Shown: positions 39,701 to 50,389 of the stretch, piece after piece
Numbering within the stretch: position 1 is the stretch's first letter
Layout of the letters: each line of letters begins with the position of its first letter
Assembly (NCBI GenBank): GCA_028023455.1
Contig: JAQFVV010000184.1
Location: 806,001 to 870,000, forward strand
Reading direction: 5' to 3'
Origin: Epiperipatus broadwayi
Lineage: Eukaryota > Onychophora > Udeonychophora > Euonychophora > Peripatidae
Length of the DNA stretch: 64,000 bases
Notes under the pieces: generated by a model
Databases searched by the model: none
Told to the model about the DNA's origin: nothing
Seen by the model: the letters and a program-made list of their open reading frames with translations, nothing else
Translations under genes and position numbers: made by a program

Positions 39701-40660
39701 AATTTTCTATACTCAGAACTTCGACACCATCCATCTCAGATAATTATATTAATGATTATTACTGATCTTTTGTTAGGCTAAAGATTAGCATATCATTCCC
39801 AGTCCACATATAAACTTTAAACTTCAGTTAAAGATTAATGCATGTTTTTTAAATTAAAAACATGTGAAATAATTCAATTTCATCTCTCTTTTTCTATGTG
39901 TAATATATTTTTTAGATATAATTGAAAATGAATAAAGACTTCTGAAAAAAAAAGAAAGATCATTTATTATGAATAAATAAATTTAAGCATCCTCTATTAA
40001 TTCATTAAGAAAAATATATAAGATGTTGTAAAGAGCTCTTAAATGGCATAGATCTATAATATATTAATTACATCATTAAATTATTTATATGATAATTTAA
40101 TATTTTATTAAATTTAAAATATTATTTTATTCATTTTCATTAGAGATTTTCCAAGGACTATTAATAAACATAGTGCTATATAAATAAATGCCTCAAGGAC
40201 TATTAATATTATTATATAATTTTTTTTTAGATTCGTTTGTTGTTTTTTTTTTAAATATAATTTCGAAATAATATATGGTAATTTTGAAATAAGCATATAA
40301 TGAAATAAATTATTTAATAATAGAATGTTCATTAACAAATTCTGATTTCAATTTATACAGGTATTAAAATAAAATATGGTCAGAGTTAGTATTTTCATTA
40401 TTATTTCTATTTCATGTATTTTTTATATTAATATCCACAGTCCATAATACATAATATAAATATAAAAAAGCTTGGAAATTTAATGATCCAAGATGATTTA
40501 TAGTTCGCACATATTTATGTATATTCTATACTTCAAATTCTCATTTTTATTCTTTTTTAAAAAGTTTTCTGCAATTTGATTTACAGATATTATTATTTTT
40601 TTATTCCATTCAACGTTTTCTTTAGAAAGATAGATTTTTTTTATGGTAGAAAAAATAATA
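36800..40660. other. A+T-rich non-coding DNA
   Basis: No gene supported. Short TA/TG microsatellite near 37754-37773 and a small palindrome CATGTTTTTTAAATTAAAAA continuing into CATG near 39841-39864. Open frames of 60-74 codons are within chance. Confidence 0.45.
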
Positions 40661-40688
40661 AAAATTAATTAAAATAATAAAAATTACT

Positions 40689-40892
40689 TAACTTTTATTT
40701 AAATATTCCAAATACAACGTTTTGGGAGGTATTATTCTCCCATCTTCTTCAGGTGTTGCTGGTCTGACCAATGACAGTACTAGCATGGGATTCGAACCTG
40801 AACCTTTAGATTCTTGAGTATTGAATTTTAAAGTAACGCTCTAACTAACTGAGCCATCCTTTGGCAGGATGGAATATTTAAATAAAGGTTAA
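40689..40892. repeat. Inverted repeat bracketing the SINE
   Basis: TTAACTTTTATTTAAATATT then CC at 40689-40710 is repeated in reverse complement at 40871-40892 with a single mismatch. The arms lie immediately outside the tRNA-derived element. SINEs normally show direct, not inverted, flanking duplications, so this arrangement is unusual. Confidence 0.7.
40713..40868 (-). repeat. tRNA-derived SINE
   Basis: On the minus strand, GGATGGCTCAGTTAGTTAGA then GCG (from about 40862 down) is a good tRNA A-box and D-arm. GGTTCGAATCC (complement of 40789-40799) is a perfect B box. The body then runs through CACCTGAAGAAGATGGGAG and a CCCAAAACGTTG string, similar in style to the GAAACGTTG ends of some LINE/SINE tails. 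The anticodon region is expanded, so it is not a functional tRNA. The element is flanked on both sides by an inverted repeat (see separate entry). Confidence 0.7.
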
Positions 40893-40899
40893 CAAAAAT

Positions 40900-42780
40900 T
40901 ATTTGTTTTTGTTTTTCCTTTAACTTTATTTTAAAATACGCGTGTATATTAATCTACTTACTGAGCGGTGTTTATTATTTTTAAATGTATATAAAATAAA
41001 AATAAAAACAAGTTTTAAATAGCCCGCTTCAGATTAAAAGCATTTCAAACATCTTTCATAAAAAAGATATTATTCAACAGGCCAAGTGGTAAAAGTTTGA
41101 ATTATTTTCTATTCTTGGTTCGCAATCTAGAAAAAAATAACTATACATTCGTTTAATACTACATATTTAGATAGAAATGACCATACACTAAATATCTGAA
41201 GAAAAAAAAACATCAACAGTTTGATGAAAATATTTACTAGTTTTACCCAGCCTGGATGTGAACTCGGTTATATACATGACAAGTAAAAGTGTTATTATAT
41301 TATAAAGTAAATAAATGTGTGTGTGCTCAAGATTAAATTTTTAAATGCTACTTAAATAAATTGTAACTTGTACTAAGGTAGTAAAAATCTAACAGAAATA
41401 AAAGAACAAAAGCTATTTTGATAATTTTGTTCAGATACCGGATTAATGACATACAGACTTTGTGTTTAAGAATAATTCAAGCATCATCACTGTCATAATA
41501 AATATCAACAATAATAAAAAAAACATAAAAGTAAAAATTATAAAGAATCATTATCTCAATAGAAGAAAAAAAGTTGTCATGATAGACAAAAAAAATTTAA
41601 TCTAATATTTATATTGTAATTGGATTTACTACTAATAAATTATATATATATATAGATAGATAACATATATGTTATTTTGCTAAATACTTATCTGGGATAT
41701 AAATCTGAAGAAAGATGAAAAAATTTTCAATATAGTCAGAATTTTTCAGGTAACCAAGCTACAGTCAATTTAATTAGCAATCCAGTATTAGATTGTAAGT
41801 CAATATCTAATACCTTTAATCAAGTGTTATTTTTATTCCAAATACATTGACATTATCCATATTAGAACAATTAAACAAAATTGCTAGAGAGACATATAAT
41901 ATGAAAAAAATTATAGTCTCCATTCAACCTTGCTAGTTTGTCTTTTAAAACAATATTAAATGGATATAGTTACTTAATATCAACAACTATTTGCATCTTT
42001 GATATATCTTTTATTGTAGTTGTAAACATTAATGATTCATAATAAAAATTATTATACTTACTTATTCAGAGTAAAACTTTAAATAAAGACTTACCTACAA
42101 AAGAAAAGAGAAAAAAAAAATCAAATATCAAGAAATAAAATAATTATGAATTAATATAATAAAAATATCAAATGCAATCTATATTTTTATATTTTTGTAG
42201 CAAAGATATATTGAACATGCTTTTCAGATTTACATAAATTCTATTTTATTCATTTGTTTATGAATATATTTTTTAAATAAAAACAATAACTAAATGGTTA
42301 GTTGCTTAGAAAATCATACAATATTTGTGAAAAGAATTGAGAAGTTAAGTTTTGATACAGAAGTTTTTAGCTCTTGAATCAATCACTATGCACAGGGCCA
42401 ACAATCAAAGTCTTATGACTGAGCACCAAAATGATGATAGAGTTTCAATTCAGTTCTCAGAATTATCATGCTACTACTAAACTGTAGAGAAAAAAAACGG
42501 AGTAGTTTGCAGTACTCAGGATTTCTAGATGCTCAGTCACCCTTAACATCACTTCAGTAATCAGATTGGAATTAGTATACCCAGTGTATGATTGAAGGCA
42601 TTTTTTTTATAATTATATGACATTAAACATAAAAAATATTAACTCTCATTGAGTCAATCTTTTTATTTGGAGATGTAATTTAAATAACATTTTTTTAATC
42701 TATAAAAACTTATAATATAAAAATAGATATAATGATAGTCAAAGGTGAGATTTTTCATTATAAAAGTAATCATAATTTTT
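40900..42780. other. A+T-rich non-coding DNA
   Basis: No supported gene. A segment near 42365-42480 has the look of very old tRNA-like SINE sequence, but neither box is convincing. Confidence 0.35.
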
Positions 42781-42781
42781 A

Positions 42782-42843
42782 ACATAAAATATAGTTAAGA
42801 CTATATATATATATATATATATAGTCTTAACTATATTTTATGT
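42782..42843. repeat. Perfect palindrome with TA core
   Basis: ACATAAAATATAGTTAAGAC, a TA-dinucleotide core and the exact reverse complement form a 62-bp perfect palindrome able to extrude as a cruciform or fold as a hairpin. A second TA-core palindrome follows six bases later. Confidence 0.95.
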
Positions 42844-42848
42844 ATAAA

Positions 42849-42894
42849 TTTTGGTATTTATATATATATATATATATATATATAAATACCAAAA
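42849..42894. repeat. Second TA-core palindrome of a pair
   Basis: TTTTGGTATTTA, a TA core and TAAATACCAAAA form a perfect 46-bp palindrome. It lies beside the palindrome at 42782-42843, giving a twin-hairpin arrangement like that at 46598-46707. Confidence 0.95.
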
Positions 42895-43212
42895 CACATG
42901 TGCATTAATGTGTAAATCAAAGTAAATATAATATAATATATCAAGAGAAAAGTATGTTTTAGTGCCATAAACCAAATTTACAGCATTCAATTATTAGAAA
43001 ATAAACACAAAACCTTTAATTAATAACCAAAATTTCAAAACACGCTCAATTTCATACTATGAATCCTTTATTATTTTATTTAGACATTGACATAGGTATA
43101 TCTTGTTATTTACATAACAATATATATATATAACTTCAATTATATGCTGCCCCCAAAAATGTAAACATATAAACAAAAATATAAATAAACAAACTATAAT
43201 ATATTAAAATTC

Positions 43213-43378
43213 ATAAATTTAATAAATTTTAAGACACACTAGCAGCCATTTTTCTGTCTTTGAATGTCACACATGATCACATTTAAAAATAATAAAATAA
43301 AATTTGTAAATAAATTTTATAATATATTAGCAGCCATTTTGCATCTTGAAGCCCCATTATGTGATCATGTTTAAATAA
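43213..43378. repeat. Imperfect tandem repeat, period about 88 bp
   Basis: The string AATAAATTTTA, then TTAGCAGCCATTTT or CTAGCAGCCATTTT, then CTTTGAATG/CTTGAAGCC and GATCACATTTAAA/GATCATGTTTAAA occurs twice (about 43220-43290 and 43308-43378). The copies are diverged. Confidence 0.55.
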
Positions 43379-43389
43379 ATTTTCTTTAT

Positions 43390-43740
43390 GTTGAAAGCAT
43401 ATACATTTTATTCCTCCTTTATTATCCTTTCCAAATTTAATGTGCAATATTTCACATAATAAAATTTTTTTATACATAATGATAAAGGTTATAAAAAATT
43501 TTTAGAACATACTTAAACTTAATACTGACTTAAAAGTATCAAAACAATTACAGAGAGCATAATATCTTAATAATGAAACTAATTCTATAAGAAAAAAATG
43601 TTGTTGAAAAAATAAATTGTTCAGGGCATATTTAATTGCAATGAAAGTCAGACATTTCATTTTTTAATTTAAAAATAAAAATGCAGTACAATAATCTTTT
43701 TTTAACAATTTTTATTAGTCATTTATGAGACTAGAGATTA
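43390..43740. other. A+T-rich non-coding DNA
   Basis: Nothing beyond homopolymer tracts. Confidence 0.4.
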
Positions 43741-43751
43741 TCCACTTAATA

Positions 43752-43877
43752 AATAATATTTCTACAGTGTAATTTTCACTACACCACTCTCACACAAGAT
43801 AATTAAAAGTGGATAAAAAACAGTCCCTATCTTGTGCAAGAATGGTGTAGTGAAAGTCACATTACAGAAATATTATT
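43752..43877. mobile_element. Short MITE-like hairpin, same family as 49516-50382
   Basis: Left arm (43752-43801) and right arm (about 43829-43877) are reverse complements of about 50 bp with few mismatches. The arm sequence AATATTTCTACAGTGTAATT and TTCACTACACCACTCTC matches the outer arms of the 49.5-50.4-kb element, so both belong to one family. Confidence 0.7.
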
Positions 43878-43889
43878 CATTAAATAACA

Positions 43890-45160
43890 TTTTTTTATTC
43901 TTATTTTTTTTAGTGACTGAAAAAGTGAACTGACTCCCCTTACTTCATTATTAATAACTATATTATTATTTAAAATTTTGTTTATACTATAATCTTAATC
44001 TATATATGCATACTATATATAAGTGTTTGTGTTATATGTGTGTACATGAAAAAAATATTGTGCATTTTCAGTTCAATAAACAATGTGTATTCTATCTCAA
44101 TCAAAATTTATCAATGAAATGTGAACTATTATATATGATATATGATGTAGGTGAGAGAGGCTTGGAACACAGCAATTCCTCTATATTATTTATACTTTAT
44201 TTTAAAAAGCATACATACAACAAATTTAATTTTTTAAATCATAATATAAGTAATTACAGTTTTGGATGAAAAAAAAATGGTCAAAAATTTTACCTTTTAC
44301 AATCATATAGTATTGGTCACTTAAATATTTATATAAATTTCACTTTGGCTGATTAAATTATTAAATTTAAACAATTTTCTGAACTCATTCAAGAATTTAT
44401 TTTATTAGCATAATATTTATATTTTAGCAAGTATTTAGGCTGCACATTTGAATACTTCTTTTATTATGAAATGAAATAAAAATAAACAACATTTTAAATA
44501 ACTCAATTCAAGGCAAAGATCTCTCTAATAATTTCTCAAAAAGAACCAGTGAAGAGGGCATTTTTCACTAAGCTTGCTAATCACCAGATTGCAAGAATTT
44601 GAATATTTTTATCTTTATATTACCTTCTAGTTAATACTGCTAGAAAGTTATTTACTAACCAATCTTGTGTGATTATTTATATAATATGCATTTAATCTGT
44701 AAAATGTTTATATGAGCCTATTCAAATAATTTCTAAAAAATAAATAAAAGAATCTACATCTCAGAATTATGACAACAAAAATAAATGGAATGTTTTAAGG
44801 CAAAACCAAGACCAATAATATATTCCATACACAGATTGAACTCAGTAACATAAATGGTAGGAATCTTCAATATGTGTCCATATTATTCAGATTCCATGCT
44901 AACCAAAACAAAAACTACAGTTTTGATCGAAGTCTTTTTTATATAAAGTGAATATCAAATTTTAAAATAAAATAAGATTAATTACTAGAATAAATTTATA
45001 ATAAAATCATATTTTAGTAAAATTAAATTAAAAAATATAAATGTTTCATAGCAAGATGCAACAATATAATATATATATATATATATACTAAATTAAGTTA
45101 TCATTCTTGGCTACATATGACACAATACATTCATTATATAAAAAACTGCAAAGTATAAAG
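43890..45160. other. A+T-rich non-coding DNA
   Basis: No supported gene. An 87-codon frame at 44006-44269 has no domain and overlaps low-complexity sequence. Confidence 0.4.
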
Positions 45161-45169
45161 ATTGATGGC

Positions 45170-45760
45170 TTTATTTACATATAATGACATCTATTAATTT
45201 GTAATTAAAATCTTCAACAATTGCATACATGGAATTAATTCTGTTGGTTGTAGTCTTATGGACAAAGATGCCACTCGATGGCGCCGTTAACATGCTAAAT
45301 AACATAAAAATGCCATTTCCACAGCCAACACATTTGAACCCGCATTTCCTATAATACAACTTTTTTGTTGTGCTACATATTGCAGGCTGCTGTGTCACAT
45401 CGCAGTACAGCATGTATGTCGCATTGCAGCAAATTAATTTGGTGAATTAGCACAGTTTATACAATTGTTATGGCTTGATGAGAGGGTGTGTGTATTTGAA
45501 TTGGATGGAAATGTAGTTTTGATTGAATTACTTTTTTTTAAAGTATTGACATGTTCAGATTTTCTTAAGTAATAATTATCTGACTCTTTACACCATTCAG
45601 TATTGAAGTTTTAAGTGGCAAAATCTTGTCCAGATAGAGGTGTAAAGTCATTTGGAATTAGGTAATGCCTCAAGTAACGTATTGTTCGTAACATTCCACG
45701 AGACCAACAATATGGCGCAGGAAATCGCACATCTTGTTCGATTCTGTGATTTACAAACAA
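45170..45760. other. GC-richer block preceding telomere-like tract
   Basis: Relatively GC-rich sequence with several CpGs (for example GATGGCGCCGTTAA near 45278-45291 and TATGGCGCAGGAAATCGCAC near 45711-45730). An 80-codon minus-strand frame (45171-45413) contains a CGFKCVGCGNG string, which is cysteine-rich but not a recognisable finger. This is probably a decayed repeat. A CACTYGATGGC-type string is shared in diverged form with 7407-7422. Confidence 0.3.
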
Positions 45761-45764
45761 CAGA

Positions 45765-45827
45765 ACCCTAACCCTAAATCTAAACCTAACCCTAAACATA
45801 ACCCTAAAGCTAACTCTAACCCTAACA
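45765..45827. repeat. Degenerate interstitial telomere-like tract (CCCTAA)n
   Basis: Ten hexamers in register. Five read CCCTAA and the others are one or two changes away (ATCTAA, ACCTAA, ACATAA, AGCTAA, CTCTAA). This is the complement of the TTAGGG repeat found at telomeres of many animals, including molluscs. It is short and degenerate, so it is an old interstitial tract or part of a dispersed repeat, not a chromosome end. Confidence 0.85.
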
Positions 45828-45856
45828 ACTTTTACTTTTTGTTGTCATTCTATTTG

Positions 45857-45998
45857 AAGTAAAAAATAGTGGTAACACAATAATATCTGTTTTTCTGTAA
45901 AAATTAAAATGTAAAACGAAGATTAAGAAAGTAAAAAATAGCAGTAACACAATAATATCTGTTTCTCTGTAAAAATTAAAATGTAAGACTAAGAACTT
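45857..45998. repeat. 72-bp tandem repeat, two copies
   Basis: A 72-base unit beginning AAGTAAAAAATAG and containing AACACAATAATATCTGTTT occurs at 45857-45928 and 45929-about 45998 with a few substitutions. It directly follows the telomere-like tract and precedes a SINE, so the three may belong to one composite repeat. Confidence 0.85.
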
Positions 45999-46121
45999 TT
46001 ACTTTTTATTCCGATTATGAGTTTTTTAGCAACAACAACAACAAAAAAAAAAGGTGTAACCCTCCCTAAAAAAAATCCGATTGAAAATTGTTTTTTCTAA
46101 TAAAGCAAAATAAAAAACAGT

Positions 46122-46225
46122 CTTGCATTGGTGGTTGAGAGGTCAGCATGACTGCCTTGCACTTGCCTGGGTTGCGGGTTCGCGTCCCGGCCGACGCTAT
46201 GACACTTAAAAAAAAATAATAATAA
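46122..46225 (+). repeat. tRNA-derived SINE with A-rich tail
   Basis: TGGTGGTTGAGAGGTCAGCA supplies a degenerate A-box and D-arm region. GGGTTCGCGTCCC (46177-46189) is a strong B box with complementary flanking bases. After CGACGCTATGACACTT the sequence ends in an A-rich AAAAAAAAATAATAATAAAA tail. The high GC content stands out against the surrounding A+T-rich DNA. It is not a functional tRNA, because the acceptor stem does not close. Confidence 0.6.
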
Positions 46226-46597
46226 AAAACACGAATTAAATTGTAATTTGTTGATTTTATTTTACATTTATTGTTATCATTTAATTTGTATATATTAATA
46301 ACAAAAAATATTTAAAAAACATGATTTTTTTTTTTCGCATTACAAAAAACACATCAAAATGATTAAAATCAACGGCCCAGGAATGTTCATATTTTATAAT
46401 TTTAGTGTGATAACGGTGCCATAATACTACAACCATTCTGTTTATGTGCACAAAAAAGACTAATAAAATCTGGATATTAAACTAGTCATATTTTAATTTT
46501 TAAATAGTTGCATGGTATGATTAATCATAGCAATCAAATTTGTTTTATTTGGAAATAATATATTCAAGATTCTTTCAATATTCTGTCCAATAATGGT

Positions 46598-46665
46598 TAT
46601 AAACATTAATAGTAAAGCATATATATATATATATATATATATTTGCTTTACTATTAATGTTTATA
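46598..46665. repeat. TA-core palindrome (first of a pair)
   Basis: TATAAACATTAATAGTAAAG with a TA core and its reverse complement forms a near-perfect hairpin of 68 bp. There is one small mismatch next to the core. Confidence 0.9.
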
Positions 46666-46673
46666 TATCATTA

Positions 46674-46707
46674 TACCATATATATATATATATATATATA
46701 TATGGTA
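46674..46707. repeat. TA-core palindrome (second of a pair)
   Basis: TACCATAT, a TA core and ATATGGTA form a perfect short palindrome eight bases after the first one. This repeats the twin architecture seen at 42782-42894. Confidence 0.9.
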
Positions 46708-46709
46708 AA

Positions 46710-48970
46710 TGAATAAGCATCACAGGAACTATTTGAATCAGAAAACAATAAGGACTATTCTAATTTCTCTTCTGATATTCTAAAGCCAGATATGTTAAAA
46801 TTTGTTTGAGATTCATCTGCAACATTGCATAACTTGCATTACTTATTACTGTTCCAGAGTCAAGAATGTTACAGCAAAAAACTTTAATAATAAACTCATT
46901 TGTAAAAGAAAGGATTTCAACATAATATGTTCTATAATTTTTTGACAATAAATTCATTTGACATCAAGTCAATCAAGTATGAGACTGCAAATGTCCATTT
47001 ATAGCACATTTGAATAAGAAAAAAACCTATTATTTGAGCCCATGACATAAAAACTAGGAATTCACACTAATGTTTGGTTTAAAAGCAGTTTTATCTAACT
47101 GTAGAATCATCTGTTTTAAGCTTAAGTAATCGACTATTAATGGGCAATAGATGATAATTCAATTATGAACCAGTTTCTGGATTTTATCTTTTAATGAAAT
47201 TTATAATTCAAACATGGAACTAATGGACTTTATACTATCTAACTAATAAAATCAGAAATTCAAACATTCCTAGTTTTTTAACCTACACCAACTTGATTAT
47301 ATAGTTATATAAATGTAATACCAGATCAGCAACTATATTCTTTAATGACTTTGGCTCTATATTATCTTTATATCCCTTTTGTTTTTTGTTTAGGATGGTT
47401 AGTATTAGCAATCTATTCCTCAATGTATTCAGTTTACTCTTAATATATGTTTAGAACAAACTTTTCATGTGATATTTTATCAGTATTAATTCTTATTCCA
47501 CATATTTTTTTATGTAAGCTCTTTCATTAATTTAGAGTTCATTTGGATTAGTATTTTAAAAATAAGATTCAAGTGGATTAATACTGAAAGTATAATATAA
47601 CAGCTCTTTTGATTTTTTGTTTATATAAAATCATTGATATTATACTAAAAGAAATAAAAGTATTTATAGAACAATAGGTAGAATTATGGGGGGGGGGGTT
47701 TCAAACTTTTGCATTGCTTAAGATTCAGAAATTTCTGAATTATGAATTAATTTATTTCTTGAGATTTGAAATCCCTTTTGGAAATATTGGATTATTTTAT
47801 TTTTATTTTTTTATTTAATCTTTTAATTGTATTAATAAAATTATAATACTTCCTTTACAATTACTGCACACCATTTTATTAAACAACTCTTCAGTATACG
47901 CAGACAGTCTATTCTTTTATATGCTAAACAGATCTTGGTATTTGGAAACAAAAATTCCCAAGAATGGAGAAATTCCTTCTATTTTTATGCTTGATGTGAC
48001 TTTTATGTTAAATGCATTATTCAGAATTTCCAAATTTGAAATCATTTTTCCCAATATCTCATAAATATTTATTTTTGCAGATAATAAACAGAAATTGCTC
48101 TCAATCATTTTGATAAGTTTCAAGCATGTTCAGGGATAACAATCTCAGTAGCACATATTGAAGAAGATGAAATGGTGGTATTCAAATTGTCATTATTAAT
48201 ATAACTTATTTATTGTATTTTTTATTATATTATATTTTGAAGTATTCTTGAAAATTTTTTTTTCTTTAATCTTTCTTTAGATTTTCAGGATATTGAAAAA
48301 AAAAATTACTAAAGAGATAAGTGAAACACCTCAATGTATTTCTATCTATTTCATTAAATTATTTTCAAAAATATTGCTAATATCTGAAATATTTTTTTAA
48401 AGGTATTGGATAAAAATTTTAATATAACATCTGCAAGCAATAAATTAGTGTTTGGTAGATTTAATGTTTTTATTGCAATTCTATATGCTTTTAAACATTC
48501 CAATATATTAAGAGTATAGTCACTGACTATTCAAGTTCAAATTATTTAATAATTTTAATATTAGATCTTTAATTCACCAAACCATTTTATTGAATCAGCT
48601 ATCAAAATGTAAGATGCAATTTTGATATAGATTTGCAAAATATTGTTTTGCACTAGTGATTTCTTGAATAATAGCAAGATTTTTCAAATTTTTAAAATCA
48701 TTTTTTAAGTATTTGTGCTCATTTTACATTTTCAGCAATAAATATTTTATTATCAAAACATTTATCATCACCATCACCTGTCTTAAATTGTGTATCTAAA
48801 TAATCACTATTACTAAATAATTCATCAAATTATTTTTTTTTTTTGTAAAATAATTTTATTATCACCAAATAAGTAGCATAATTATAGATGTACAAAAAAT
48901 ATTCCACCAATTTTTTTTCATGAGATTGGCATTATTAGTTGTGATTGAAACAATATCTGTGCTATTATTT
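46710..48970. other. A+T-rich non-coding DNA
   Basis: No supported gene. An 11-G run at 47688-47698 stands out in an otherwise G-poor region. Frames of up to 68 codons show no domain. Confidence 0.45.
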
Positions 48971-48972
48971 TT

Positions 48973-49427
48973 AAATAAAGCAAAACTCTCCATACAGTCA
49001 TGCCATCTTGTGCCAACAAGAGCAATCAGTGGATGCCAGAAGGCTTGTGCATAAAATCCCTATCGTGTGCCTACTCATCCAATATCCCCAGACTAGTTTC
49101 TGGATTGTGGCCTTTGTCAGTGAGGAACCTTGGATCTGAGAGCAAACATAACTATGATATATGTCTATCATGATATTATTTAATTATAATAATTTATCGT
49201 TTTATTATTAATTAACAGAAATAGATGAAATAAAATAAATAAACACTCCTTATCAAAACAAATAAAATGTGGCTCCTCACTGACAAAGGCCACAATCCAG
49301 AAACTAGTCTGGGGATACTAGATGAGTAGGCACTAGATAGGGATTTTATGCACAAGCCTTTTGGCATCCATTGATTGCTCTTGTTGCCACAAAATGGCAT
49401 GACTGTATGGAGAGTTTGCTTTGTTTA
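48973..49427. mobile_element. Long-arm MITE, about 455 bp
   Basis: Left arm (48973-49145) and right arm (about 49268-49427) are reverse complements with few mismatches. The terminal string AACTCTCCATACAGTCATGC, the module CAGACTAGTTTCTGGATTGT and TTTGTCAGTGAGGA all recur inverted. The centre of about 120 bp is A+T-rich and non-coding. It shares modules with the palindrome at 35783-36735 and lies directly beside another MITE, suggesting an insertion hotspot or a composite element. Confidence 0.8.
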
Positions 49428-49515
49428 ATAACAATTTTGTGCTAATATGAGATAGTAACCATGTGATACTATTATTTTTATTAGTCATTCATAGGCTAGA
49501 GGTTACCCAATAATG

Positions 49516-50382
49516 AATAATATTTCTGCAGTGTAATTTTCACTACACTACTCTCATGCAAGGTAGAGGCTAGTATCCATCTGTTTTTAACACTTTGTAG
49601 AGGGATTAATAATAACCATACGATAATAGACATATGAAAAAGATTTATGATCCCCCAAGATGCACATTTCATTAAGTGATTTGTGCCAATTGTGAGGCAT
49701 CATGTTTGACACTTATCTATTAAACCAGGGGTCCCCAACCTTTTTCCACTTAAGAGCACATTCTATAATACCGGCCAGGTGGCGGGCAACATTTATTTTT
49801 TTTCAACCAGATGGCGGTCACTATTTATTTTTTCAATGTAAATTTATAGTTGGATATTGTTAATAATACACATAAAGTACAAAAAAATATTTATTTCAAA
49901 AATAAACGTTTAACATATAATTAACATTTATATTTTTACGCTGTGAAAGTATAGTATGTCCTACAATTTGATTAAAATATAATACTGTACAATAATTTAT
50001 AAGAAATTTTAAAAATTAAATTTATTTGTATCAGATAAATAATTTTTTATCATGTTCAGATAGCGGCGGGCACATGTAAAATGGTCTGCGGGCACCATGG
50101 TGCCCATGGGCATAGGGTTGGGGACCCCTGAATTAAACCATATTAATTATATATATACTGAAAAATAATAAAGATATGTGTAAGAGATTTTGGTCTGGGT
50201 CAACTGATGAGTGTTGGTTCAGCATAAAATGTGCATCTTGGTGATCATAGATTTTTTCACATGGCTTTGTCATATGTTTATAATTACATCCCTCCACAAG
50301 GTGTTAAAAGTGAATAGAAACTAGTCACTGCCTTGCATGAGAGTGGAGAAATGAAAATTACTCTACAGAAATAATATTTATG
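49516..50382. mobile_element. MITE split by a hAT-like insertion
   Basis: Left arm (49516-49669) and right arm (about 50227-50382) are diverged reverse complements. The shared strings include CACTCTCATGCAAGG, GGAGGGAT and CCAAGATGCACATTT. They belong to the same family as the hairpin at 43752-43877. The interior is interrupted by the 405-bp element at 49726-50130, so this MITE was inserted first. Confidence 0.8.
49726..50130. mobile_element. Non-autonomous hAT-like element, 405 bp
   Basis: The ends are exact terminal inverted repeats, CAGGGGTCCCCAACC at the left and GGTTGGGGACCCCTG at the right, a CAG-starting terminus typical of hAT elements. The flanking bases TATTAAAC and AATTAAAC form an 8-bp target duplication with one mismatch, as expected for hAT. 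Subterminal GC-rich parts (GGCGGGCAAC and GCGGGCACATG) surround an A+T-rich core without coding capacity. It needs a transposase supplied in trans. It is nested inside an older MITE. Confidence 0.85.
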
Positions 50383-50389
50383 CTAAAAT

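Noticed and set aside
45171-45413. Cysteine-rich 80-codon minus-strand frame suggesting a zinc finger
   Set aside because: Cysteine spacing does not fit a known finger and no histidine ligands follow. Part of the block resembles dispersed repeat sequence.
46122-46225. Functional tRNA gene
   Set aside because: A- and B-box-like regions are present, but the acceptor stem does not close and an A-rich tail follows, so a SINE is the better call.
47688-47698. Run of 11 G as a possible G-quadruplex
   Set aside because: A single G run without three partner runs nearby does not form the usual motif.
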